64,000 nt of DNA, taken from positions 620,001-684,000 of the forward strand of contig CAVVIK010000005.1 in assembly GCA_963748315.1 (NCBI GenBank), read 5' to 3'. How positions within the stretch are numbered: the first letter of the stretch is position 1; each line of letters opens with the position of its first letter. Positions 45,101 through 57,207 of this stretch are shown piece after piece. Made by a program: the position numbers and the translations under genes. Source of the DNA: DASPHG01 sp963748315 (GTDB taxonomy: Bacteria; Actinomycetota; Thermoleophilia; Solirubrobacterales; Thermoleophilaceae). The notes below the pieces were generated by a model, which ran no database searches, had not been told where the DNA came from, and saw only the letters and a list, made by a program, of their open reading frames with translations.

Positions 45101-47996
45101 CCGCCGGCGGTTTCGCTCACCGCATCACCCGATTCGATCGCTCCCGGAGAATCGAGCACCTCTCATGGAGCTCATCGGAGGTGACTTCCTGCACCGCTTC
45201 GGGCGGTTGGAGCGGGTCGAAATCGATTTCAGGTTCTCAGGCGGTGTCTCCGACGGCGACCACGACCTACACTTTGACCTGCACCGGCGCGGGTGGGTCG
45301 GCCAGTGCCAGCGCCACGGTTGCACTGCGGCAGGCTGCTCCGGCGTCGACTTTGACGGCGACGCCGAGCTCAATCCTTCAAGGAGGCAGCTCAAACCTGG
45401 CCTGGAACGTGACAAACGCCACCTCCTGCGCCGCCGCGGGTGCCTGGGAGGGATCCCGGCCAACGAATGGCAGCGAAACGGTCGCGCCTCAGGCAACCTC
45501 CAGTTATGCCTCGATCTGTCAAGGGCCGGGAGGATCGGCGACTCGCGAGGCGACCGTGACGGTCCTTCCTCATGCCGTGACTTTCACCTCCGGACCGTCC
45601 GGCTCTCCAAATCCGGTTGCTTCGGGCGGTGTCGTGGCCATGAATGCTCAAGCAACCGACTCCCACGGGCATGCTCTCACTTGGTCGTGGCTCTCCTCCT
45701 GTCCTGGCGTGAGCGGTACTTTCTCCTCAACGGCGAGCCGGACTCCAACCTGGACGGCACCCGCCAATACAACCGAAGAGCCTTTCAACTGCCTGATCTC
45801 GGTCACCACGTCGGACGGCCAAGGGCTATCAGCGACGGCTTCCTATCTGCAAGAAGTTGGAACGAGTGGTCCGTCTTCTTTGCAAGGTTTCTTCCTCGAA
45901 AGCAGCCGCCAGGGGTGCAGCGGTAGCGGGCCGGCCGTCCTGCTGTGGTGGACGGCCCCGGCGGGGATGGACAATGTCTTTACGGTCCGCCGTACGGACG
46001 GTGCTTACACGGCCACCGTCAACTCGTCCCAGGAAGGCAGGGTGCACCTCGTGTCCAGCCTCCTGGTTCCAGGTGAGACCTACAGCTTCCGTGTCGAGGG
46101 CACGCTCAACGGAGCCCCCGTGCGGACGAACCCCATCACGGTGCCGGTCATCTCGGATGAATGCAGGCTCCCGGTCGGCGCCGGCGAGTTTCCTCACCTG
46201 CCTCTGGTCTGGACGGGTACGCCCTTCTGCAGCGGCGGCACGGCTTCCGTGCCGGTGTAATGGACGGCGGTGTGGGCGCGGATTCCTACACCCTCACCCG
46301 CATCGACAACGTTGCCGGCCAGCTCACGCCTTATCCTGGTCTGCCCGGTACAAGCATGGTCGACACCGGCCTGGTCCGGGCGCCGCCTACGAGTACATGC
46401 TGAGCCGCCGGCAGCGGAGGCAGCCGCCCGGCGGACCGCATCAGCGTATTCATACCGTCTGGAATTTGTGGTGGGGAGCCATCCACTCCTGGACCTTTCT
46501 CGGCGCAGGTCAGCACACCGGTCTGTGATGCGGGAAAGGGAGCCATAACCCTCAGTTGGACTCCGGCCTCGGGCGCAACCTGGGAACCCACAACGTATCG
46601 GTCCGACGATGGATTCACCAGCGGCTCCGGGACGACGTCCAGGCTCCTCTGAAGTCATCGACGGGCTCCGCCCGGGAGCGCTCGTCGAGCTCATGGTGCA
46701 GAGGGAGGCGGCGCCACGCCGCTCCAGTATCGCAGCGTGATCCTGGCGCAGCGTGTCCCGCTCGATTCTGCGGTAGCGGTACGCTGCCTTCCACGGTGAC
46801 CACCGCCGCCGCCACCTATGTCCAGGAGCGGCAAGCGCTTCTCCGGGCCTCGGTCATTCCCAATGCCGGCTCCTCCACCGCTTACTTCGAGTGGGGCACG
46901 AGTCCGAGCTTCGGTTCAACGACCCCTCTGAGGGACACGGGCGAGGGATACCGGAGCGCGAGCCTAGGCGAAACCCTCACCGGGCTCGCCTGCAACACGA
47001 CCTACTACTTCAGGGTAACCGCCGCCAACGGGGTGGGGCAGAGCTCGGGCACTACGCTGGAGCTCACCACGAAGCCGTGTACCGAGCATGCCGGTGGTCA
47101 CGGTGACCGCGTCCGATCCGGAGGTTGCAGAGCAGCCCCTCAGGAACGGCGAATCCTGATTCAACGTTCGGGAAGCACCACCAGCGACCTGACGGTCACG
47201 TACAGCGTTGGTGGGACCGCAACCGTCGGGCAAGACCACACCCTGGCGGAGATCTGGCGTCATTCCCGCCGGCTCCTCGAGCAAGACCTTGACGGTGTCT
47301 CCGCTGGACGATCAGGTGGCGGAAGCGGACGAAACGGTCATCGTACGCTCCAGGGGCAGGCCACTATGAGGTGGGTCAACCGGGCAGTGCTGCGGTGACG
47401 ATCGTGAGCGACGAGGTGCCGGGCGGCGATAGATGCGGGAAGTCCTCGTGCAGCAGCCTCGGGATCAGTTTGGCGGCTGCGACGCATCGGATGCAGGAAT
47501 CCAGTGAGGTGGCAGAAAACTTCAGGTTGAATGAAGGAAAAGGATATCCTGCCTGGAGGTCCTGGGCTATTACTGGCCGGGCAACAATCCCCCTCCGGAA
47601 GCCTTTTCGATGTCGTCATCCATGGGATCGCCGGCGATGGACTCCCGGCGCAGTCCTCCATGAAGTCCTGGGTCTTCGGGTTCAACGCAAGACAGGCGCA
47701 GTATCGTTCGGATTGGAAGAGTGGCGCTTCACCATCGAGCTGCCCAGCCCTGTCGAGCCTCGCCGCGGGAGATTTCTTTGCGGAAATTTCCGGGGCGGCC
47801 ACGACAGGTGGAGGCTTCTGCTGGATCGGAGGCCAGGGGGACCCGTCGCAGGTTCAGCGGCATGGCGTTCAGGAACACTGGACCGTGGTCCTTGGGTACC
47901 TGGGATCTCGCCTTCAAGGTGTTCGAGGCCAAGAACGAGATCTTAGAGGACGGCTTCGAAACTGGAACTCTGGAAAAGTGGGGCCATCAGCCGTGA
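42158..47996 (+). CDS. Very large secreted S8 (subtilisin-like) protease with Ig-like, Fn3-like and Calx-beta-like modules, many frameshifts
   Basis: About 1,940 residues if repaired. TTG at 42,158 follows AAGGAG; a signal peptide (LIIALVLSMAGAAFAAG) and inhibitor-like propeptide precede the protease. The triad is spread over frames: Asp in ITIADVEYCWDTGHEDL, His in NHGTSVLGELIADS, oxyanion Asn in GNGEQNLDDD, Ser in SGTSSASPMVAAAAA. Five Cys-paired Ig-like modules (43,890-45,590) follow, interrupted by a beta-sandwich domain (44,560-45,060), then WTAPA/Fn3-like modules, ATYVQERQALLRASVIPNAGSSTAYFEWGTSPSFG, a Calx-beta-like IQRSGSTTSDLTVTYSVGGTATVG, and a final EDGFETGTLEKW. At least ten single-base shifts occur. 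Likely an extracellular or surface protease. Confidence 0.8.
43890..45590 (+). repeat. Five ~80-residue Ig-like modules with SCTASGGWSG motif
   Basis: Near-identical TCCTGYACNGC motifs, coding SCTASGGWSG or a close variant, begin at about 43,978, 44,220, 44,454, 45,184 and 45,422: spacing 242, 234, 730 and 238 bases. Each module reads TATPxSIxxGxSxxLSW, then SCTASGGWSGxK, then TTTYTLTC, with two cysteines that can form a disulfide. The long third gap holds an inserted domain. Confidence 0.8.
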
Positions 47997-48145
47997 GGAC
48001 GGCCGGTCCCTTCCCTCGTGCAGCACGGTGACCTCAGGTCATTGGAGACCCTGATCCGAGCGTGACAACCAGATTCAACTTCAGGGGACGGCACGGTCCG
48101 CTCTTGCCCCACAACCCGTCAGGTCGATTTCAAGGAGATACGCTC

Positions 48146-49026
48146 ATTCCCTACGCATTTGCCCGCCGCTTCGCGACTATCCTGGCCCTGCTGGCTGTCG
48201 GAGCCTGCGGTCCAATCCCCGAGGAGAAGCCCGAGCCGGCGGGCGCCGCCTCCGAGGCGCACGCCAACGTGCCGGCGAGCTTCAAGCGGAACGCTTCCGG
48301 CGGGGTCCGCGACACCGGGGACTTCGTGGTGCAGTACGAAGAGACCGAGAACGAGGACTACCTGGAGCTGGAGGCGGTCTTCCGGGAGATCCGGCTCCTG
48401 GAGGACACGGTCAAGGAGCTGAACCGGGAGTTCGCTCTCCCCACCGATGTGCCCGTGGTGTTCCGGGAGTGCGGCGAGGTGAACGCCTTCTACGATCCCG
48501 AGGCCGGCGAGATCTCCCTCTGCTATGAGCTGGTCGAGCACTACTCCGAGATTTCATGGCGGACGCGCAGACGGACGAGGAGCAGGAGGAGGCCGACGTC
48601 TCGGTGGCCAGCGCCACCTGTTCACCTTCTTCCACGAGATGGGGCACGCCCTGATCGCCATCTACGACCTGCCGGTCACCGGCAGGGAGGAGGACGCGGT
48701 CGACCAGCTCGCCACGATGATCCTTCTGGAAGGGGGCGAGGAGGGGGAGGACGCGGCGCTCGACGGCGCCAACTCGTTCTCAGGAGGGAGGATGGCGAGG
48801 GACGAGGAAGAGGAAGGACGACCTCTCCTTCTGGGACGAGCACTCGCTCGACGAGCAGCGCTTCTACAACATCGTCTGCTGGATCTACGGCAAGGATCCC
48901 GAGGGCTACCAGTATCTCGTGGACGACGAGACCCTGCCCGCCGACCGCGCCGAGCGGTGTCCGGCCGAGTACGATCGGATGTCCCGGAGCTGGGAGGCGC
49001 TGCTGGCCCCGTACGTGAAGGGTTGA
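48146..49026 (+). CDS. DUF4344 putative metallopeptidase lipoprotein, frameshifted
   Basis: The lipoprotein signal IPYAFARRFATILALLAVGAC is followed by an Ala/Pro/Glu spacer. Next comes the DUF4344 core: DFVVQYEETENEDYLELEAVFREIRLLEDTVKELNREFALP, ECGEVNAFYDPEAGEISLCYELVEHY. Then, in another frame, FTFFHEMGHALIAIYDLPVTGREEDAVDQLATMILL with the zinc motif HEMGH. The end is ADRAERCPAEYDRMSRSWEALLAPYVKG, stop at 49,026. Shifts lie near 48,560 and 48,800. AAGGAG at 48,132-48,137 is seven bases before an ATT at 48,146; no ATG/GTG/TTG fits, so ATT may be the start or a miscalled ATG. Confidence 0.8.
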
Positions 49027-49069
49027 AAAAGGGACGGAAAAGCCCGGACGCGAACACCCGGCAAGTATG

Positions 49070-50985
49070 TCAGTGCACCTGCACCGGCCCCGCGTTGTAG
49101 TAGGCGGCGTAGCCGTAGGTGTTCTGGGTGGGCGACGTGTTGCCGTCCTTGACCCAGATGATGATGTCCCAGGTGCCGAGGTCGGCCGAGGTCGGGGTCC
49201 AGCTCAGGACGTTGCTGGACTGCCAGGCCGGAGCGGTCACGTCCGGAATCCAGCTCGAGGTTCCGGACTTGCGGCGGAAGAGCGCGTACCGGGTGGTCGA
49301 CGGGATGCCGCCGCTGGCGGTGGCGGTCCAGGTGACGGCGGTCCCGCCGGCGACGACGAGGGGCTTCCAGTGCCCGTGACGGTGAGCGGGGCCGGCGTCG
49401 TGACCTGGACCGGGCCCGCGTTGTAGTAGGCGGCGAAGCCGTAGGTGTTCTGGGTGGCCGGCGTGTTGCCGTCCTTGACCCAGATGATGATCTCCCAGGT
49501 GCCGGCGTCGGCCGAGGTCGGAGTCCAGCTCAGGACGTTGCTGGGCTGCCAGGCCGGAGCGGTCACGTCCGGGATCCAATTCGGGGTCCCGGCGAGGCGG
49601 CGGAAGAGGGCGTACTGGGTGGTCGACGGGGTGCCGCCGCTGGCCGTGGCCGTCCAGGTGAGGGTGGCTCCCGTAGGGCGACGACGACGGGCTTCCGGTG
49701 CCCGTGACGCTCAGGGGAGCCGGGTGACTCCCCCCGAGCGGCGGCTGCGTGCCGTAGGCCCACTGGGAGGAGAGCCGGTAGTAGGCGGCGTAGCGGCCGT
49801 CGTTGAAGAACGGGGCGGTCGGGCTGAACTTGCTCGGCGAGCAGAGGCCGCTGAACTGATCGAACTGGTAGGAGGGGCTGCCGAACATCAGCGTCCTGCC
49901 GGCCGGCAGCGCGAATTCATTCTGGAGCAGCGCCTTCACCGGGTACATGCCGGCGTCGTACTTGACGCCACCGAAGTCTTCGCCACAGCCGAACGAAGGC
50001 GACTGGCAGACGCCCGAGATGCAGTTGCCGACCATCGAGCACTCCAGCCCGACGCAATTGTTCAACCAGGCGGTCTGGCAACCATTCGTGGTCTGGGGCG
50101 CGTGGCGCTGGCCCGTCCGGAAGATCCCGTGGGCCATCACCTTCTCGTAGTTGCTCGGGACGTAGGGGGTCCCCGTCGCCATCTGGAGGCCCTGGGTGGC
50201 GATCGAGACGCTGGTGAGGAGACCGAGACCGTAGTTGGGGTTTTCGAACCCGTGCTCGAAGCTGAGCACCTCTCTCCGGTTGAAGTAGATGTCGTTGCGC
50301 AGGGTGGTGGGATCACCATTGCTCTGGTAGGCGGCTGTTGTAGTCGTTGAGGCACGCCTTGCACGCGTGGCCGACGAGGGACCGCGCGGACGCAGAGGGT
50401 GTCCTGCGGCGACAGGCTGAGCTTGATGTACCTCCTGGCTTCGGCGAGGAACCACGCCGCGTCGCGCGCCGGGGTCGTGGATTGGGTGATCGACAGATAC
50501 GCTCCGGCCCAGGCGTGTCCGGCGGCGGCGACCGTGTAGTCGTCCATGCAGCCGTTGCCGGCGCCGCGGGCGCAGGGGCCGCCCCAGTTGGCGAAGTCGT
50601 AGCTCGCCAGCGCCTCGAGCACCTCGCCGTGGATCGCGGGGGTGAGGAGGCCGCGGCCGCCGAGCCGCAGCGCCGCCGCGGTCACCAGGTAGACGTCGCC
50701 GCCGCGCAATCCGCCCTTCCAGCCGTTGGCGTCGAGGTTCTGCCGCTCCAGCTTGGACTGCAGGAAATCGCGCGCGGTGATTTCGCAGCCGTCCGTGTCC
50801 ACGTCCATGAAGATCGTGCCCCAATCCCCGAGGTTGGCGTTGAGGTCGGCCTTGAAGTCCATCGACGCGGCGGTGGCGCCGGGAAAACGTTGCGGGATCC
50901 GGCAGCTCTGGGCCGTGGCGATTCCGGCCTTGACGAGGAGCGCTCCCGCGCAGAGGAGGGTGCTGAGTTTCCATCGAGTGATCAT
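49070..50985 (-). CDS. Secreted protein of unknown function with two C-terminal 107-residue repeats, frameshifted
   Basis: ATG 50,985 with AGGAGG upstream begins ITRWKLSTLLCAGALLVKAGIATAQS, a signal peptide. The first ~300 residues form a Cys-containing, Ala/Trp-rich domain (GDWGTIFMDVDTDGCEITARDFLQSKLERQNLDANGWKGG, GNGCMDDYTVAAAGHAWAGAYLSITQ). It continues after shifts near 50,340-50,390 as NDIYFNRREVLSFEHGFENPNYGLGLLTSVSIA and CVGLECSMVGNCISGVCQSPSFGCGEDFGGVKYDAGMYPVKALL. Two copies of the repeat found in the next gene end it (49,720-49,400 and 49,400-49,070). I know no family for the main domain; helical stretches with periodic Trp/Ala hint at an alpha-alpha barrel, but this is only an impression. 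Confidence 0.7.
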
Positions 50986-51017
50986 GAATCCTCCTTTCGA
51001 GAGGTGTCGGCAAGAAT

Positions 51018-51046
51018 AAAAAAGCCCGGGCGCGAACGCCCGGGCT
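51018..51046 (-). terminator. Intrinsic terminator after the 14-repeat gene
   Basis: Minus strand: AGCCCGGGCG, loop TTCG, CGCCCGGGCT, then a T-run (plus-strand As 51,018-51,023). Ten perfect pairs and a stable tetraloop. A degenerate copy of the same hairpin lies at 49,038-49,060, after the short paralogue, as if the 3' ends were duplicated together. Confidence 0.85.
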
Positions 51047-51106
51047 TCCGTTCCCATGGAGTGGGGTCAGCACGGGGACGTGCTGTCCTTCACAGACTGG
51101 AACCGG

Positions 51107-54100
51107 TCAGTACACCTGCACCGGTTGTGCGTTGTAGTAGTCGGCGTAGCCAGCGCCGTTCTGGGTGGGCGTCGTATTGCCGTCCTTGACCCAGATGATG
51201 ATCTCCCACGTGCCGACGTCGTTCGCGGTCGGGGTCCAGCTCAGGGTGCGGCTGGACTGCCAGTTCGGCGCGGACACGTCCGGAGTCCAGCTGGAGGTGC
51301 CGGCCCTGCGGCGGAAGAGGGCGTACTGGTAGGTGCCCGGGAGGCCACCGGTGGCGGTGGCGGTCCAGGTGATGGTGGTGCCGGCGGGCGAGGTGGACGG
51401 GCTGCCCGTGCCGGTGAGGTCCACCGGGGGCGGCGTGGTGACCTCGACGTTGCCCGCGTTGTACCAGGCGGCGTGGCCGTAGGCGTTCATGTTGGAGGGC
51501 GTGTACGCATCCTTGATCCAGATGAAGACCTCCCAGGTGCCGACGTCGGCCGAGGTTGGGGTCCAGCTGAAGTTGCGGCTGGTCTGCCAGCTCGGGTTGT
51601 GACGTCCGGGGTCCAGGAGGAGGTTCCGGCGCGGCGGCGGAAGAACGCGTAGCGGTAGGAGCCCGAATCGCCGCCGCTGCCGGTGGCGGTCCAGGAGATG
51701 GTGGCGCCGTACGGAGACTGCGACGGGCTGCTGGTCCCGGAGACGCTGGGCGGCGTCAGGACCTGGATGGTGCCCGGGTTGCAGCCCAGTGGCGTAACCG
51801 TAGGTGTTCTGGTTGGACGCCGTGTTGCCGTCCTTGACCCAGATGGTGATCTCATAGGAACCGGCGTCCGCCGAGGTAGGTCGTCCAACTGAACGTGTTG
51901 CCGGCCTGCCACGACGGCGAGCTCTGGGAGGGAACCCAGGTGCTGGTCCCGACCTTGCGGCGGAGCAGCGCGTAGCGGCGCGTCGAGGAGTCACCGCCAC
52001 TGGCATTGGCCGACCAGGTGAAGGTGGTGCCGGTGTACCCGACCGAGGGGTTGCCCGAGCAGGTGAGGTTGGTGAACGGCGCCACGATCTGGACCGCGCC
52101 CGGGTTGTAGCCCGCGGCGTAGCCGTAGGTGTTCATGTCGGGCGGGGTGGCGCGTCCTTGACCCAAACGTAGGTCTCCCAGGTGCCGACGTCGGCCGAGG
52201 TCGGGGTCCAGCTATAGGACGTTGCTGGTCTGCCAGGCCGGCGAGTTGACGCTCGGATCCAGTTCGGGTCCCGGCGCGCCGGCGGAAGAACGCGTACCGG
52301 ACGGACGCCGGGTGCCGCCGCTGACGTTGGCCGTCCAGGTGATGTTGCCCGTAATTAGCCGGCGACGGGCTGCCGTTACCGCTCAGGGTGCGCGGCGTCA
52401 CGACCTGGACCGGTCCCGCGTTGTAGTAGGCGGCGTAGCCGTAGCCGTTCTGGGTGGGCGGCGTGTTGCCGTCCTTGACCCAGATGACGATCTCCCAGGT
52501 GCCGACGTCGCCCGAGGCCGGAGTCCAGCTCAAGAGTTGCTCAGCCTGCCAGGCCGGAGGATAACGTCCGGGAGTCCAGGCGCGTGGTCCCGGCGCGGCG
52601 GCGGAAGAACGCGTACTGGCGGGTCGACGGGACCCCGCCGCTGGCGGTGGCGGTCCAGGAAGGGTGACGCCCGTAGTAGACCGCGGACGGGCTCGAGGGT
52701 GCCGGTGAGGGTGATGGGACGGCACAACCTGGACCGGCCCGCGTTGGCGGCCGGCGGCGTAGCCGTAGGTGTTCATGTTGGCCGGCGTGTTGCCGTCCTT
52801 GACCCAGACGTAGATCTCCCAGGTGCCGGTGTCCGCCGAGGTCGGCGTCCAGCTGAGGACGTTGCTGGCCTGCCAGGCCGGGGCGGTGACGTCCGGAGTC
52901 CAGGCGATGGTCCCGGCGCGGCGGCGGAAGAACGCGTACTGGGTGGTCGCCGGGATCGCCGCCGCTGGCGGTGGCCGTCCAGGTGAGGCGTTGCCATGGA
53001 CGAGCGGACGCCGGGCTCGCGGCGGCGGTGAGGGTGAGGGGCGCCACGACCTGGACGTTGCCCGGGTTGTAGGTGGCGCCGTAGCCGGGGCTGGGCGGCG
53101 TGTCGTCGTCCCGCGCCCAGAGCATGGATCTCCCAGGTGCCCGTGTCGGCGGTGCCCGGAGTCCAGGTGAAGACGTTGCTCGACTGCCAGGCCGGGGCCG
53201 TGGCGTCAGGATCCAGGCGGTCGTCCCGGCGCGCCGCCGGAACAGCGCGAGCTGGGTGGTCGGCGGATAGCCGCCGCAGGGGGTGGCGGTCCAGGTGATG
53301 GCCGTGCCCGTCATTCACGGACGCCGGGCTGGCGGTGGAGCTGAGGCAGAGGGGCGCGGAGAACGGTGACTGGGCCGGTTGTAGCCGGCGGCGTAGCCGT
53401 AGGTGTTCATGTTGGCCGGCGTGTCGCTGTCCTTGACCCAGACGTAGGTCTCCCAGGTGCCCACGTCCGCGCGGTGGGGTCCCAGGAAAGGGTTGCTCGT
53501 CTGCCAGCTCGGGAGCTGACGGCCGGGATCCAGGCGGTGGCTCCGGCGCGGCGGCGGAAGAACGCGTACTGGTAGGTCGCCGGGATGCCGCCGCTGGCGG
53601 TGGCGGTCCAGGTGATGAGCCTGGTGTCGTCGTGGGGCCTCGACTCCGGGCTCGGGGTGACGCTGAGGGTGAGGGGCGCCACGACCTGGACCGGACCGGG
53701 GTTGTAGGAGGTGGCGTAGCCGTAGCCGTTCTGGTTGGCCGGCGTGTCGCCGTCCTTGACCCAGACGAAGATCTCCCAGGTACCGACGTCGGCCGCGGCC
53801 GGGGTCCAGCTCAGGGCGTTGCTGGTCTGCCAGGCCGGAGCGGTGACGTCCGGGATCCAGGTGGTGGTCCCGCACGGCGCCGGAAGAGCGCGTACTGGTG
53901 GTCGACCGGATGCCGCCGCCGGCGGTGGCGGTCCAGGTGATGGCCGCCGGTGGTCGGCGACGCCGGGCTGCGGGGTCGCCGGTGAGGGTGAGCGGGGCGT
54001 CAGACCTGTGACGGTGCCCGCGTGGCGAGGCGGCATAGCCATAGGTGTTCTGGTTCGACGGCGTGTTGGCGTCCTTGACCCAGACGAAGATGTCCCAGGT

Positions 54101-55620
54101 GCCACGTCGGCCGAGGTCGGGGTCCAGATCAGGACGTTGCTGGTCTGCCAGCGCCGGGGTGGTGACGTCCGGGGTCCAGGCGGTGGTCCCGGCGACGGCG
54201 GCGGAAGAGGGCGTACCGGGTCGTCGACGGGGTGCCGCCGCTGGCGGTGGCCGTCAAGGTGACGGGTTGCCGTGGACGGCCTGCGCCGGGCTCGCGGTGA
54301 CGGTGAGGGTGAGGGGGGCGGCACGACCTGGACCGGGCCCGGGTTGGAGGAGGCGGCGTAGCCGTAGGTGTTGGCGTTGGCCGGGGTATTCCGTCCTTGA
54401 CGCCAGACGATGATCTCCCAGTCGCCGACGTCGGCGGCGCCCGGGGTCCAGGTGTAGGACGTTGCCCGACTGCCAGACCGTGGGGACGTCAGGGGTCCAG
54501 GCGGTCGTCTCCGACGCGTCGGCGGAACAACGCGAACTGGGTGGTCGGCCGGGTTGCCGCCGTTGGCGGTGCGCGGTCCAGGTGATGGGGTTGCCTGGAT
54601 GGAGGTACGCCGGGCTCGGCGGTGGACGCTGACCGAGAGGGGCGCGCCGACCGCGACCGGGCCCGCGTTGCAGTCGGCGGCGAAGCCGTAGGTGTTCAGT
54701 TGGCCGGCGTGGTGCCGTCCTTGACCAGAACGGGTCTCCCAGGTGCCGAGCGTCCGAGGCGGTCGGGGTCCAGGTAGGGCTGTTGCTGCTCGGCCAGCCG
54801 GGGCGTGAAGCCGGGATCCAGTCCGTGGCTCCGGCGCGGCGGCGGAACAGCGCGTACTGAATGGTCCCCGGGGCGCCGCCGGTCGCGGTGGCGGCCCAGG
54901 TGACCGGGTTGCCCTGGGGCCCGCGCTACACAGGCTCGGCGCGGTGCACGTGAACGGTGAGGGGGCTGACGACCTGGACCGTGCCCGCGATCGCAGGAGG
55001 CGGCGTAGCCGAGGCCGTTGGCGTCGGGCGCCGTGGTTTTGTCCTTGACACCGACGGGCGAGCTTGCCAGCTCCCGACATCCGCGGGGGCCGGGGTCCAG
55101 GTGCAGGACGTTGCCCGGCTGCCAGACCAGGGGGTGGAGGAGCCAGGTGGTCGTCCCGACGCGCCGGCGGCCCAGGGTGTACTGGATGGTCGGCCCGTGG
55201 GGCCCACCGGTCGAGGTGGCGGTCAGGGTGACCGGTTTGCCGTAGGTCACCGTCGCCGGGTTCGGAGCGGAGCACGAGACGGTGAGGGGGACTACAGCCC
55301 CTGGACGTTACCCCCGTGGGCATAGGCGGCGAAGCCGTAGGTGTTGGCATCGGGGGGCGTGTTGCGGTCCTTGACCCAGACGATGATCTCCCAGACGCCG
55401 GTGTCGGCCGGTTCCGGGGTCCAGCTCAGGACGTTGCTGGTCTGCCAGCTCGGGGCGGTGACGGCCGGGATCCAGTCCGTGGCTCCGGGCCGGCGGCGGA
55501 AGAGCGCGTACTGAGTGGACGCCGTATGGCCACCCGTCGCGGTGGCGGTCCAGTTGATGGGGGTTCCATAGGGCGCCGTCGCCGGGTTCCTCGGGGTGAC
55601 GGTGAGGGTCAGCCCTGGCG
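51107..55620 (-). repeat. Fourteen tandem ~321-bp coding repeats
   Basis: The conserved TAGCCGTAGGTGTT landmark or its variant recurs at about 51,145, 51,475, 51,797, 52,122, 52,436, 52,757, 53,083, 53,393, 53,717, 54,037, 54,358, 54,685, 55,005 and 55,331, a spacing of 310-330. Two further copies lie at 49,101 and 49,434 in the neighbouring gene. The units nearest the stop and the first unit are the least damaged. Confidence 0.88.
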
Positions 55621-57207
55621 GCAACGTGACCTCGACGGTGCGCGAGTAGGGCTGGTCCAGCAGACGGCCGTGCTCGTCCCGCCACGATGTGGCGGTGACC
55701 GTCTTGCTACCACCCGTGTCCCAGGTGTGGCTGGCGGTCAACTCCGTGGCAGGGGTTCCCTTCAGCTCCTGCACCGGGCTGCCGTCGCCCAGATTGAGCC
55801 GGTAGGTGACCGGGTCTGTGTAGGGCCAGCAGGAACGGATCTTCACTTTGTACTGGGCGGGGTCTCTGATCTCGACGGACGCCGGGCCATGAAGCTGGGG
55901 CTGCATCGCGGTGGAGCCGCCGAGGTCCCAGAAGCTGACGTGCTTGGCCGTTCCCGTCTTCAGCGTGCGGCTCCATGAGGCGCCGAGGATGCTCGCCCGG
56001 CCCGTGATGTCGATGCGGCGGTCGAGGTCGAAGGTGAGCGCGTCGACCGTTTCGGGGATGCCGTCGCCGTTCACGTAGCCGCAACTGTTGCCGGCGTAGC
56101 CCGAGATCTCCACGAAGTTGGGCCGCAAGCCGATCTGTGCGGAGATCAGATTCTCGCTGTAGACCCAAGCGCGCACGCCGATGTCGAGGTAGACCGTGGG
56201 CTTGACGCGGCCGTTGACGTTGGCGGTTACCGTGTCGGTGCCGCTGGGGGGGCTGCTGTCGAAATTGCTGGTGCCGGTGCAGTTGTCCAGCGTGCAGTTG
56301 TAATCGAAGGTTCCGCTGACGATGTTCTCGCCGTCGTAGCTGAGCTGGCCGACGGCATTGGCGGTGACTTCCATGCCCGTCGTGATCGGCAGGTGGGCGC
56401 CGACGCTGATGGTGATGTAGTAGAGGTTGATGGGATAGGTGAACAGAAGCGGCTTGGCGATCTGGTAAGGACCGAAAGAGCTCTGGTAATGGACCGTCCC
56501 CTGGAGATGGACGCCGCCGTTGGAGGTCGCGTTGCCATAGATGTGAATGTTCCTGACCTTGACGCCGTACGGCACGCAGAAACCGAGAATGTTCTTGCGC
56601 TTGATGCCGAACCGGATCGTGGCGTTGACCGTGCCTTCCAGATTTCCTTCCATGGTAAGGGTGCCCGTTGCGCCGCCTCCGAGCTCGTGGGTCTTGTTGT
56701 AGGGCTCCTGGTTACTCAAGTCGACCTGCTTGGCGGTCAGGTACTCCTTGGTGGCGCAACTGCCGCCGAAGATGGAGTTGCCGACGACCACCGAGGAGGA
56801 GGTCTCCTCGTCTTCAGGCTCGGCGATCTCGGCGATCTCGGCGTGGCTTCGCCGCCTGCTCCGACGCTTCGATGCCCGCGGCGATCTCCTGACTCACGAT
56901 GTAGGCGTATTCCTGCTCCGTCTCCTCCTCGACCGAGACGGTGCCCGAGCCCCCCTCGGGCGGAGGCGGGAGGAGGTCCTCCTTGATGGTGTCCGGGAGC
57001 GGCGACCCGGTGATGCCGGCGTCGCCGCGGAGGATGTAGACGTGCTTGGTGATAGGGCCGGTGCCCGACCAGTGCAGTGATGATGCCGTCGCTGGGAGCG
57101 TTGATGAGTTGCCAGCTCGTTCCCGAGGTCTGGGCTGCCATCGGCGCGGCCATGGCAAACAGAGCAAAGACATAGATACAGGCCAAGGCGGATCGTAGGC
57201 GAATCAT
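51107..57207 (-). CDS. Giant secreted repeat protein: unique N-domain, PKD-like domain and 14 tandem 107-residue modules, many frameshifts
   Basis: ATG 57,207 behind GGAGAG begins IRLRSALACIYVFALFAMAAPMAAQ, a signal peptide. An acidic region follows (TVSVEEETEQEYAYIVSQEIAAGIEASEQ). A ~330-residue beta-rich domain then runs from VVGNSIFGGSCATKEYL to GGSTAMQPQLHGPASVEIRDP. A PKD-like domain comes next: YRLNLGDGSPVQELKG ... HTWDTGGSKTVTATSWRDEHG. Fourteen modules follow, each reading ITWTATASGG, QYAFFRRRAG, W.PDVTAPAWQTSNVLSWTP, ADVGTWEIxVWVKDG, NTYGYAAYYNAGPVQV, ending at a stop at 51,107. Repaired length is about 2,030 residues. Single-base shifts interrupt nearly every module. Such arrays usually form a rod that holds a domain away from the cell surface; ligand unknown. 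Confidence 0.75.

Noticed and set aside
51107..57207. Phase-variable gene controlled by homopolymer slippage
   Set aside because: The breaks are scattered single bases, mostly not in homopolymer runs, and are present in nearly every module; this does not look like one switchable tract.
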